The notes below the pieces were generated by a model. The model did not search any database, was not told the DNA's origin, and saw nothing but the letters and a program-made list of their open reading frames with translations. Source: CAYSRC01 sp964433495 (GTDB lineage: Bacteria; Bacillota; Clostridia; Oscillospirales; Ruminococcaceae). From it: a stretch of DNA of 41,841 bases. The number at the start of each line of letters is the position of its first letter. Position 1 is the stretch's first letter. The translations under genes were made by a program, and so were the position numbers. Location: positions 1 through 41,841 of the forward strand of contig CAYSRC010000017.1 of the NCBI GenBank assembly GCA_964433495.1, read 5' to 3'. Below are positions 8,186 through 15,662 of this stretch, piece after piece.

Positions 8186-8677
8186 TCAGTCGCCGTCCTC
8201 CATCTCGTCGAGCTCCCGCTCGGTGTACACCCTGTCGGCGAGGTCGATGAACAGCCTGCCGTCGAGGTGGTCGAGCTCGTGACAGCACGACCTCGCCGAG
8301 AGGCCCACGCACTTCTTGGTGAACTCGGCGCCGTTTCGGTCAAGCGCCCTGACCGTCACCCAAACCGGGCGCTCGATGAGCGCGCGCTTGTCGGGGCAGG
8401 ACAGGCATCCCTCGTACGCGCCCTCGAGCTCGTCGCTGCGCTCGATTATCTCGGGGTTTATCAACTCGACAAAGCTCTCGCTGTCGTTGTCGATGATCAC
8501 GACCGCCCGGCGCAGGATGCCCACCTGCGGCGCGGCGAGCCCCGCGCCGTCGGCGTGTTTGACCGTGTCGAGCAGGTCGTCCATCAGCTCGGCCGTCCTG
8601 CCGCCGAAGTCGGTGACGGGGCGGCACACCTTTCTGAGCGCCTCGTCCCCGTTTATAAGTATATTTCTGAGTGCCAT
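8186..8677 (-). CDS. def: Peptide deformylase
   Basis: Metalloenzyme that removes the N-formyl group from nascent proteins. All three family motifs are present in 163 residues: GAGLAAPQ (44-51), EGCLS (89-93, metal ligand C91) and HELDH (133-137, ligands H133 and H137, catalytic E134). The C-terminus is acidic (ERELDEMEDGD). ATG 8677 is preceded by an aaggagg ribosome site. It lies 17 nt downstream of the priA stop. Confidence 0.97.
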   Translation of the reverse strand: MALRNILINGDEALRKVCRPVTDFGGRTAELMDDLLDTVKHADGAGLAAPQVGILRRAVVIIDNDSESFVELINPEIIERSDELEGAYEGCLSCPDKRALIERPVWVTVRALDRNGAEFTKKCVGLSARSCCHELDHLDGRLFIDLADRVYTERELDEMEDGD

Positions 8678-8694
8678 GCTGTCCTCCTTATTGT

Positions 8695-10926
8695 TCAGTT
8701 GTCGGCGTCACCCGAGAGGTCGACAAACATCTTTGCCCTGTTGTTTTTGTTGGTTTTGTTCCACTCGTCCGCGCACCCGCGCAAAAACTCCCGAAAAGCC
8801 CTGTCCCCGCGCGACTTGAGCACCAGCGAGTAGCGAAAGACGTCCTTGACGTACGCCACCCGCATGGGCGCGGGGCCCAGCACCCGCAGAGGCATGTCGC
8901 TTTTCAGCTTTGCGCGCGAGACGAGCAGCCTCGAAAAATCCGCCGCGGCCTCGCTCGCCTCCCGGTCGGACGGGGCCAAAAAGCCGACGGTGCTCATCGC
9001 GCAGAACGGCGGGTAGAGGTGCGCCCTGCGCGAGCGTATCTCGCTCGCGAAAAAGCCCTCGTAATCCTGGTTTGCCGCGAGCCTGATGATGGTGTTGTCG
9101 GGGTCGACGGTCTGGATGATCGCCTCGCCCGTGCGCTCGCCCCGCCCCGAGCGCCCGATCACCTGCGTCAGCATCGAGAATGTCCGCTCGTTCGCCCGAT
9201 AGGACGGCATCAGCAGCAGCTGGTCGATGCTGAGCACCCCGACAAGGGTCACGTTTTTAAAGTCGAGTCCCTTCGCGATCATCTGGGTGCCGACGATGAT
9301 GTCGTATTTTCCCTGTGAAAAATCCCGTATATACCGCTCGACACTGTTCTTTCTGCTCACGGCGTCGAGGTCGAGCCGCAGGATCCGCGCCTCGGGCAGC
9401 AGCGTCTCGAGCTCCTCCTCCATCTTTTGGGTTCCGATGCCCATGTGCTTTATCCGGCCGCCGCATTCGCGGCAGGTCTCGACAATCGGCTCGCTTCGCC
9501 CGCAGTAGTGGCAGACGTGCTTTCCCGTCTCCCTGTGCACGACAAGCGCCGAGTCGCACCGCGGGCACTTGACGATCGCGCCGCACGACGAGCACATCGA
9601 AACCGTCCTGTACCCCCGACGGTTTAAGAGCAGGATGCACTGCTCGCCGCGCGAAAGGCGCTTTTTTATCTCGCTGACGAGGTAGAGGCTGACATAGTGG
9701 CTGTTGCCCGCAAGCAGCTCCTTGCGCATGTCGGCGATCTTCACCGTCGGCAGCGGCAGGTTGTTGTACCGCTCGCCCAGCCGCACGAGGTTGTACGCGC
9801 CGTTTTTCGCCCGCCAAAAGTTCTCCACCGACGGCGTCGCCGACGCGAGCAGCAGGTGCGCGCCGTTTTTTTTCGCCCTGAAGGCCGCCACGGCGCGGGC
9901 GTCAAAGCGCGGGGTCTGCTCGGAGATATAGCTGTTCTCCTGCTCCTCGTCGATGATGATGAGCCCGAGGTCGCGTATCGGCGCGAACACCGCCGAACGC
10001 GCGCCCACGACCACCGTCTTTTCACCGCTTCTGATGCTCTCCCACTGCATGCCGCGCTCCGTCTCGGACAGCGCGCTGTGGATGACGCCCACCCTGTCGC
10101 CGAAGACCGCGACAAGCCGTTCGATGGTCTGCGTCGCAAGGGCTATCTCGGGGACGAGGACGATCGCCCCCCCGCCCCGCTCAAGGGTGCGCTCGATGAG
10201 CTTTGTGTAGACATGGGTCTTGCCGCTCGAGGTCACGCCGTACAACAGCGTGGTGTCGGGCACGGCGCCGTCGTCCATGCAGCGGCATATCTCGCGAAAC
10301 GCCTCGTCCTGCGCCCGCGAAAGCTGCGGGGGCTCGCCCCCCGCCCCGCTGTGCGGCGCGCTCTTTGCGCGCTTTTTTTCGCTGATGATTCCCTTTGCGC
10401 ACAGGCGCGCGATGACGTCCCTCGACGCCCCCGCCCGCTGCTTTATCTCGTCTGCGGTGAGCGCGCCGCCGCCCAGCGCGTCGAGCACCGCCCGCTGCTT
10501 TTCGGTCAGGCGCGGCGGGACCGACAGCGCGCATGCCTCGTACACCGTCTCGGTGTGGCCGCCGAAGGCGGGCTTTATCGACGCGCCGCCGTCCGAAACA
10601 AGCCTGCTGCTCTTGGGCAGCACCGCCCTGACGGCGTCGTAATAGGTGCAAAACGAGGTCTCGCGCAGCATCAGCACCACCGAGACGAGCTCGGGGCTGA
10701 GCGCGGGCGCCGCGCGCTCGCAGTCGATGACCTCCTTGAGCTGCGAGAGGTCGCCCTCCTGCTCCTCGAGCACCACGCCCATTCTCGGCGCGCCGTTGCC
10801 GAACGGCACCAGCACCCTCGCGCCCACCGTCGCCCACTCCCGCAGGGCGTCGGGCACGCGGTAGCTGTACAGCTTGTCAAACTTAAAGGCGGCGTTGTCT
10901 ACCGCCACCTTGACGCCGGCACACAT
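8695..10926 (-). CDS. priA: Primosomal protein N' (replication restart helicase PriA)
   Basis: 3'-5' superfamily 2 helicase that recognises stalled forks and loads the replicative helicase. The 743-residue product has the N-terminal fork-binding domain (VDNAAFKFDKLYSYRVP near the start), Walker A GVTSSGKT, DEEQ box (IIDEEQENSY), a zinc-ribbon insertion with four CxxC pairs (CSSC, CPRC, CHYC, CREC) and helicase motif GTQMIAKGLDF. ATG 10926 chosen: it follows an aaggggg ribosome site and the family N-terminus begins here. The open frame extends 276 nt further, but that translation is repeat-derived. In many Firmicutes coaBC separates rpoZ and priA; here it is missing. Confidence 0.95.
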   Translation of the reverse strand: MCAGVKVAVDNAAFKFDKLYSYRVPDALREWATVGARVLVPFGNGAPRMGVVLEEQEGDLSQLKEVIDCERAAPALSPELVSVVLMLRETSFCTYYDAVRAVLPKSSRLVSDGGASIKPAFGGHTETVYEACALSVPPRLTEKQRAVLDALGGGALTADEIKQRAGASRDVIARLCAKGIISEKKRAKSAPHSGAGGEPPQLSRAQDEAFREICRCMDDGAVPDTTLLYGVTSSGKTHVYTKLIERTLERGGGAIVLVPEIALATQTIERLVAVFGDRVGVIHSALSETERGMQWESIRSGEKTVVVGARSAVFAPIRDLGLIIIDEEQENSYISEQTPRFDARAVAAFRAKKNGAHLLLASATPSVENFWRAKNGAYNLVRLGERYNNLPLPTVKIADMRKELLAGNSHYVSLYLVSEIKKRLSRGEQCILLLNRRGYRTVSMCSSCGAIVKCPRCDSALVVHRETGKHVCHYCGRSEPIVETCRECGGRIKHMGIGTQKMEEELETLLPEARILRLDLDAVSRKNSVERYIRDFSQGKYDIIVGTQMIAKGLDFKNVTLVGVLSIDQLLLMPSYRANERTFSMLTQVIGRSGRGERTGEAIIQTVDPDNTIIRLAANQDYEGFFASEIRSRRAHLYPPFCAMSTVGFLAPSDREASEAAADFSRLLVSRAKLKSDMPLRVLGPAPMRVAYVKDVFRYSLVLKSRGDRAFREFLRGCADEWNKTNKNNRAKMFVDLSGDADN

Positions 10927-10997
10927 CAACACCGCCCCCTTCTTCTGTTGACCTTTAAACTGAGCGCCGCGGGGCTCCAACCCGGGCGCGCCGCTCC

Positions 10998-11049
10998 GCA
11001 ATCCCCCGCCGCTTTGCGGCCCGTCCCCCTTTACACAAGGGGAGACGGG
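10998..11049 (-). repeat. Two-hairpin repeat element K (priA-rpoZ gap)
   Basis: Reads GCAATCCCCC, hairpin gccgc-ttt-gcggc, then a second hairpin with arms tccccctt and aagggga. This is the same architecture as 20031-20086 in the opposite orientation. It fills the 238-nt gap between the rpoZ stop and the priA start. Nothing else recognisable lies in that gap. Confidence 0.65.
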
Positions 11050-11164
11050 CTTGCCGAGGGCCTCGGGATTTGTGCCCTTGCCCCTTAAGTCGCCCTTACC
11101 GAGCGCTCGAGCTTGACTCAAAATCCCCCATCGGCAAGCTTCCCCGAACAGCTCAAAAAGCAGT

Positions 11165-11449
11165 CTACTCGGCGTCCTCGGCGGGCCCGTCCGCCTGCAC
11201 ATCGTCCGGCTGTTCCGCGGGCCCGCCCCCGTCGCCGCACGGCTCGCTCACCGCGCCCGCGTTGTCGACGACCCGCATCCTGTGCTCGGCAAACTCGTCA
11301 ATTGCGATGTTGACCGCCTTGTCCTCGAGCACCGTGTGTTTTTCCTGCGCCTCGGCAGCGATGTCGCGCGAGCGCCGCGCAATCGCCACAACAAGGCTGT
11401 ACACGCTTTCACTCTCGTTCAAAAGCCGCCCTATACCCGGTTTCAGCAT
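11165..11449 (-). CDS. rpoZ: DNA-directed RNA polymerase omega subunit
   Basis: Small RNA polymerase subunit (94 residues) that helps fold and assemble beta-prime. The family signature is visible: GRLLNESESVYSLVVAIARRS followed by a helix ending in KAVNIAIDEFAEHRMRV. The last about 30 residues form an acidic Gly/Pro/Asp-rich tail not needed for the fold. ATG 11449 has ggagt about 6 nt upstream. It sits 4 nt after gmk, the standard gmk-rpoZ order. Longer upstream reading (to 11512) would run into gmk and is rejected. Confidence 0.9.
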   Translation of the reverse strand: MLKPGIGRLLNESESVYSLVVAIARRSRDIAAEAQEKHTVLEDKAVNIAIDEFAEHRMRVVDNAGAVSEPCGDGGGPAEQPDDVQADGPAEDAE

Positions 11450-11453
11450 AAAA

Positions 11454-12026
11454 CTACTCCCCCTTGCTCTGCCATTTGTCAATTTCGTCCGACAGCCGCT
11501 GCGCGCACTCAACCGCCACGTCGTTGGCTATCGCGACGTCGTAAAAATCAAGGTGCCGGAGCTCGACATCCGCAATCTCAAGCCGTTTTTTAATCTCGCT
11601 CTCACTCTCGGTGCCCCGCGCGCGCAGCCTCTGCTCGAGCGCCTCAAGGGAGGGCGGCACGATGAAAACGCACAGCGACTGCGGGAACCGCTTTTTTACA
11701 TTGTGCGCGCCCGTGACCTCGATAATCAAGATCACCGTGTTGCCGCCCACAAGCTTGGTCTCGAGCTCGTCGAGCGGCGTGCCGTAGTAGTGCCCGGCGT
11801 AGTTGGTGTACTCGAGCATTCGGTCGCGCTCCACCCTGCTCATGAACTCGCGTTCGCTTAAGAAATAATAATGGGTCCCGTCCACCTCGTTGGGGCGCGC
11901 CTCGCGCGTGGTGCACGAAACGCTCAGCAGCACGTCGTCGCGCAGCGCCATGAGATGCTTTACGACGGTGTCCTTGCCGCAGCCCGAGGGCCCCGACACA
12001 ACGACCAGCTTGCGCTCGTTAATCAT
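11454..12026 (-). CDS. gmk: Guanylate kinase
   Basis: Phosphorylates GMP to GDP with ATP. The 190-residue product has the P-loop GPSGCGKDTV (about 12-21), the GMP-binding segment CTTREARPNEVDGTHYYF and YTNYAGHYYGTP. Two in-frame ATGs exist, at 12035 and 12026. I chose 12026 because the family N-terminus is a few residues before the P-loop and because gacgagg at 12036-12042 gives proper spacing to it. Either start lies inside the 3' end of remA, so translation is coupled. Confidence 0.94.
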   Translation of the reverse strand: MINERKLVVVSGPSGCGKDTVVKHLMALRDDVLLSVSCTTREARPNEVDGTHYYFLSEREFMSRVERDRMLEYTNYAGHYYGTPLDELETKLVGGNTVILIIEVTGAHNVKKRFPQSLCVFIVPPSLEALEQRLRARGTESESEIKKRLEIADVELRHLDFYDVAIANDVAVECAQRLSDEIDKWQSKGE

Positions 12027-12279
12027 CCTCTTCATCCTCGTCTTCGTCGTCGCCCAGCCGGTTCGCGACCGTCTCGGGCTGTACCGCGGAGAGCACGACG
12101 TGGTCGGAGTCGGTCACGATGACCGCGCGCGTCCTGCGCCCGTAGGTCGCGTCGATCAGCGTGCCCCTGTCCCGCGCGTCCTGGATTATCCTCTTGATGG
12201 GCGCCGACTCGGGGCTGACGATCGCAATCAGCCTGTCGGCGGACACCATGTTGCCGAACCCGATGTTTATCAGCTTCAT
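12019..12279 (-). CDS. remA: RemA-family DNA-binding regulator (DUF370)
   Basis: 86-residue member of the RemA/DUF370 family; in Bacillus subtilis RemA activates extracellular matrix and osmoprotection genes by binding DNA as a large ring. The core MKLINIGFGNMVSADRLIAI and the SAPIKRIIQDA segment are typical. Unlike the short Bacillus protein this one carries a strongly acidic tail (DDEDEDEEDD). ATG 12279 has gaggg 6 nt upstream. The gene follows yicC by 8 nt and overlaps gmk by 8 nt. Confidence 0.9.
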   Translation of the reverse strand: MKLINIGFGNMVSADRLIAIVSPESAPIKRIIQDARDRGTLIDATYGRRTRAVIVTDSDHVVLSAVQPETVANRLGDDEDEDEEDD

Positions 12280-12287
12280 ACAAGCCC

Positions 12288-13166
12288 TCACTCGATGTTC
12301 TGTATCTGTTCGCGTATCTTCTCTATCTCGGCCTTTACGTCCACCACGGCGGCGGTGATCTCAAGCTCTCCCGCCTTGCTGCCTATGGTGTTTATCTCGC
12401 GGTTGAGCTCCTGCGTCAAAAAGTCGAGCCTTCGCCCCACCGGCTCGCTCTGCGCGAGGATGTCCCTGAACTGCCCGATGTGGCTGACGAGCCGCACCGT
12501 CTCCTCGTCGACGGCCGAGCGGTCGGCGTAGACCGCCGCCTCGAGCAGAATCCTGCCCTCGTCGATATCCTTGTCCGAAAGAACCTCCCGCATGCGCGCG
12601 AGCAGCCTGTCCCTGTATCGCTCGAGCCTGTCGGCCGAGCACCGCTCGACCTCGGCCACCTTGCGCTCGATGAACTCGAGGCGCGACAATATGTCGTCGC
12701 GAAGCCGTTTGCCCTCGGCCTCGCGCATCGCGATAAACGCGTCGACCGCCCTGTCCAAAACCGATAGGATGTCCTTTTGCAAGCTGTCCTCGTCCGCCGT
12801 CTGCCGTCTCGCCGAAAGCACCTCGGGCATCCGCGCGATAAGGGAGGCGTCGGCCTTGCTTTCGAGGCCGAGCTCCTCGCCGATGCGCGTGAGCGCGGCG
12901 GCGTAGGCCTTCGCAAGCGGCATGTCCAGCTCAAGCTTTACATCCGAGATGCCGACGTCCGCAATCCCCAACGAAATCTCGACCTTGCCGCGCGAGACCC
13001 GCGAGCGCACCCGCGCCCTGATCGCCTCCTCGGCAAACGAGCAGCTTCGCGGAAGCCTGCACGAAACCTCAAAGTACCTGTGGTTGACCGAGCGTATCTC
13101 GACCGAGATCTCGCGCCCGCCGACCGTCTCCCGGGCCCTTCCGAAGCCCGTCATGCTTCTCACCAA
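12288..13166 (-). CDS. yicC: YicC/YloC-family endoribonuclease
   Basis: 292-residue member of the YicC/YloC family, recently characterised as RNA endonucleases. It begins MVRSMTGFGRARE, the family hallmark, followed by SVNHRYFEVSCRLPR, and ends with the conserved C-terminal DFLTQELNREINTIGSKA and VDVKAEIEKIREQIQNIE. Start at TTG 13166 (or GTG 13163) because the family begins at this Met-[IV]-Arg-Ser-Met; an aaggagg site lies about 11 nt upstream. The longer open frame to 13259 covers untranslated leader. First gene of the operon driven by the promoter at 13281-13309. Confidence 0.92.
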   Translation of the reverse strand: MVRSMTGFGRARETVGGREISVEIRSVNHRYFEVSCRLPRSCSFAEEAIRARVRSRVSRGKVEISLGIADVGISDVKLELDMPLAKAYAAALTRIGEELGLESKADASLIARMPEVLSARRQTADEDSLQKDILSVLDRAVDAFIAMREAEGKRLRDDILSRLEFIERKVAEVERCSADRLERYRDRLLARMREVLSDKDIDEGRILLEAAVYADRSAVDEETVRLVSHIGQFRDILAQSEPVGRRLDFLTQELNREINTIGSKAGELEITAAVVDVKAEIEKIREQIQNIE

Positions 13167-13280
13167 CTGTGCCGGCACCCTCCTTAAAAGGCAGCTTCCT
13201 GTTTCTGTCTGTCCCCGCCGCGCCGTCCCGGCCGTCGGAGTGCAAAAACCGTCCCTCATAAAATGATATGCTTATCCTTT

Positions 13281-13309
13281 ATTGTAGTTTTTTTGCGTGG
13301 TGTTGTCAA
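13281..13309 (-). promoter_or_regulatory. Sigma-A promoter of the yicC-rsgA operon
   Basis: On the minus strand: TTGACA (13304-13309), 17-nt spacer containing an A7 run, TACAAT (13281-13286). The -35 is perfect and the -10 has one mismatch. Predicted start near 13274, giving a leader of about 110 nt before yicC. I see no comparably strong promoter inside the operon. Confidence 0.9.
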
Positions 13310-13363
13310 TGCCGAACGCCGCAGGATGTCCGCTCTCCCCCTTGCAGGGTGCGGCGTCTTCTT

Positions 13364-13745
13364 TAAGGGCTCCCGTGCCGAACGGCCGGGCTTAATAACA
13401 ACAATAGCTCGCCCGCGCGACTGCGCCCCGCGAGAGTATGCGGGTGTGTGTAAGGGGAGGGTCGGCCGGTCGGGCTGCCTGACTTAATAGGAACGATAGC
13501 CCGGAAGGCACATAATACTGCGCCGCATGTCAAACGTCCGTTCCGCTTACATGCGACACGCCCTACATATTCCCGTAGGGTGGCCGCATGTTAAAGGTAC
13601 GGACATGCGGCAGAATTCACGGGAACATGCGAACCCTGCCGAGTGCCGTACAACTTACACTCGGCTGAGTTCATGAGAGTATGTGAACCCTACCGCGGGG
13701 GATCCCGCACAAATCCGCGTCGGCAGAGGGACGTCAGTCAGAATC
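13364..13745. repeat. Modular hairpin array B, mixed orientations
   Basis: A mosaic of repeat hairpins: 13427-13444 (cccgc-gagagtat-gcggg), 13561-13580 (ccctac-atattccc-gtaggg), 13584-13610 (8-bp stem ccgcatgt, loop taaaggtacgg), 13638-13665 (8-bp stem gccgagtg), 13669-13688 (gttcat-gagagtat-gtgaac). The left part reads in plus orientation (gggctcccgtgccgaacgg) and the part after about 13545 reads like the array at 37762-37866 in minus orientation, with modules in a different order. No gene is visible between 13310 and 13890. Confidence 0.8.
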
Positions 13746-13790
13746 CCCCGGCACAGACGGAGGTTGTCTTTGCGCTGAAGCCATTAAAGT

Positions 13791-13826
13791 CAAAACAAAA
13801 GAGCAGGACGCCGCAAGGCGCCCTGC
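13791..13826 (-). terminator. Terminator after the flavoprotein gene
   Basis: Ten-base-pair stem (13803-13812 with 13817-13826; one G-U pair on the minus strand) capped by a 4-nt loop, followed on the minus strand by TCTTTTGTTTTG. It lies 65 nt after the stop at 13891. Confidence 0.8.
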
Positions 13827-13890
13827 CTTAAAAACTTGTTTTCGCGCTCTTCCCGCAGGCACACAGACCCCGCGCCCTATACGCTTGCGC

Positions 13891-14526
13891 TTATCTTATA
13901 AAGTTGGTGGCGACCCTGTCCTCTTTTTCGGGCAGGGGCACGCCCGCCGCCCGCGCCGCCTCGATGCAGCGCAGGAGATACGCCATGTTGCGCCCGAGCA
14001 CCCGCATCGTGCGCATCCCCTCGAGGTCCTTCTTCACGTCGTCGGGCGACGCGCCGAACACCATGTTCCAATAGCTCGAGGAGACGACGGGCATCTCTTT
14101 TATCGTAAAGTACTTGTTGATCCTGTCAAAGGCGCTCGTGTTGCCGCCCCTTCTCGCCGAGACGACCGCCGCCGCCGGTTTGAGATAATAGGGGTCGGGC
14201 CCGCCCGCCGGACGCGCCGAGTAAAACGCCCTGTCCATAAAGGCGCACAGGTTACCCGCGGGCGCGGCGTAGTGGACGGGCGAGCCGAACACAAACCCGT
14301 CGGCCTCCCGCGCCTTTGCGACAAACGCGTTGACCGCGTCGTCATAGACGCATCTGCCGAGCTTTGCGCACCCGCCGCAGGCGACACAGCCGCCGACGGG
14401 CTTTGCGCCTATCCAAAATATCTCGGTGTCGACGCCCTCCTTCCCGAGCGTCGACGCGACCTCGCTCAGCGCCGTAAATGTGCAGCCCTTTTCATGGGGG
14501 CTTCCGTTCACAAGAATGACCTTCAT
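13891..14526 (-). CDS. Iron-sulfur flavoprotein-like NADPH-dependent FMN reductase
   Basis: 211-residue flavodoxin-fold protein. The start MKVILVNGSPHEKGCT carries the FMN phosphate loop, then GCVACGGCAKLGRC gives the compact CxxCxxCx5C cysteine motif of the archaeal/clostridial iron-sulfur flavoprotein family, followed by the SPVHYAAPAGNLCAFMDR segment. Such proteins use NAD(P)H or ferredoxin electrons; the physiological acceptor is unknown. ATG 14526 chosen for its ggagg site; the open frame extends 57 nt further without family similarity. Ends in its own terminator. The cysteine spacing supports a cluster but does not prove it. Confidence 0.85.
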   Translation of the reverse strand: MKVILVNGSPHEKGCTFTALSEVASTLGKEGVDTEIFWIGAKPVGGCVACGGCAKLGRCVYDDAVNAFVAKAREADGFVFGSPVHYAAPAGNLCAFMDRAFYSARPAGGPDPYYLKPAAAVVSARRGGNTSAFDRINKYFTIKEMPVVSSSYWNMVFGASPDDVKKDLEGMRTMRVLGRNMAYLLRCIEAARAAGVPLPEKEDRVATNFIR

Positions 14527-14756
14527 CGCCGATACCTCCGTCTCTGTTGTGTCCGCAATCCGCCCCCGCCCACCACGGGGCAAAGACCGCGCCGTGCAAT
14601 CATACTCCCGCGCCGGTCCGTTTATTCCTCATGCGCCGCCGTGCGGGGCGCTCGGGCGGCAGGGACGCGGTCGGGGCAGTGTAACGACCCGTTCCCGGGA
14701 AGCCCGGCCGCCCCGGCCGTCCGCCGTTTTAGAAACAGGAAACCTGCCGCAGCCTC

Positions 14757-15317
14757 TCAGCCCTTGAGGTCCAGCCCCGCCGAATAGGCCTTGCCCGCCT
14801 TGTCGCCCAGCTTGTAGTAGGTGTTTCTGACGAGGTCGGCGACAATCAGGCCGAGCCTGTCGGTGTCGATGCCTCCGTCAGCCGCCAAAACGCGCTCGTC
14901 GGCGCTGACGTTGACGATCTCACCCACGACGTTGCCGTCCTCGGTGAACTTTGCAAGCCTGCACTCGAGCGCAACGGGCAGCTGCTGAATGACAGGCGCG
15001 TCGACAAACTCGGAACGCTCGGTCGTGAAGCCCGCGCGCTCCATCTTGTCGGGGGTGTCGTTGCCCGAGGCGATGCCGACATAGTCGCACCCCGCAACAT
15101 TTTCGGCGTCGCCGAAGCTCACCGTAAACGCGCCCTTGAGCTTGATGTTCTTGGTGGTCTTGTGACCCGCGCCGAGGCACAGCACGACCTTGTTTGTGTC
15201 GTACACGCCGCCCCACGCCGCGTTCATCGCGTTTGCCTTCCCGTTCTCGTCATAGGTGCCCACAATCAAAACGGGCATCGGGTAAAACCATGTTTTCTGT
15301 CCGAAATTCTTTCTCAT
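14757..15317 (-). CDS. Flavin reductase-like (FMN-binding split barrel) protein
   Basis: 186-residue protein of the flavin reductase / DIM6-NTAB family. The N-terminus PMPVLIVGTYDENGKANAM and AWGGVYDTNKVVLCLG is typical of the anaerobe subfamily, followed by FTVSFGDAENVAGCDYVG. It likely binds FMN and acts in electron transfer or as a flavoredoxin; substrate not predictable. ATG 15317 preferred over the adjacent GTG 15320 because of spacing to ggagag. It lies upstream of the iron-sulfur flavoprotein gene on the same strand with a 230-nt gap (14527-14756) in which I see no gene. Confidence 0.85.
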   Translation of the reverse strand: MRKNFGQKTWFYPMPVLIVGTYDENGKANAMNAAWGGVYDTNKVVLCLGAGHKTTKNIKLKGAFTVSFGDAENVAGCDYVGIASGNDTPDKMERAGFTTERSEFVDAPVIQQLPVALECRLAKFTEDGNVVGEIVNVSADERVLAADGGIDTDRLGLIVADLVRNTYYKLGDKAGKAYSAGLDLKG

Positions 15318-15389
15318 CACAAGCTCTCCTTTGTTTTTTCTTTGCGAAGCGGGCGATGCATCCGCGCCCTTCGCCGCTGTCTGTGTTTT

Positions 15390-15419
15390 ATTCTATCATC
15401 CCGGGGCGTCATTTTGCAA
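15390..15419 (-). promoter_or_regulatory. Possible promoter of the flavin reductase gene
   Basis: Minus strand TTGCAA (15414-15419), 18-nt spacer, TAGAAT (15390-15395), about 70 nt before the start codon. Sequence matches are moderate. The rest of 15318-15621 shows no gene. Confidence 0.45.
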
Positions 15420-15621
15420 CAGAGCGGGAGCGACGAAAAGCGCCCATTCGCCCTGTCCTGCACACCGGGCCGTACCCACATCCGCATACGGGTCTTCGGT
15501 TTTGTCCTTCGAGCATCGGGTCTCACCCTGCGGCAGCCTTCCCTGCGCCGCATCCCGCCGCCGAGGGCCGCCCCGCCGACGTCTCTGAGCGCTCACCCCG
15601 CCGTTCCGCCGCCCATTTCTG

Positions 15622-15654
15622 AAAAACGGCCCGGCGCATCCCGCGCCGGGCCGT
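15622..15654 (-). terminator. Terminator of the transcarboxylase-like operon
   Basis: Perfect 12-bp GC-rich stem (15626-15637 with 15643-15654, arm acggcccggcgc), 5-nt loop, then TTTTT on the minus strand. Starts 8 nt beyond the stop of the 5S-like gene. Confidence 0.92.
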
Positions 15655-15662
15655 CGCACAAA

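Noticed and set aside
10927..11202. N-terminal extension of PriA
   Set aside because: The open frame continues upstream, but the translation is repeat element K and the family N-terminus and ribosome site fit ATG 10926.
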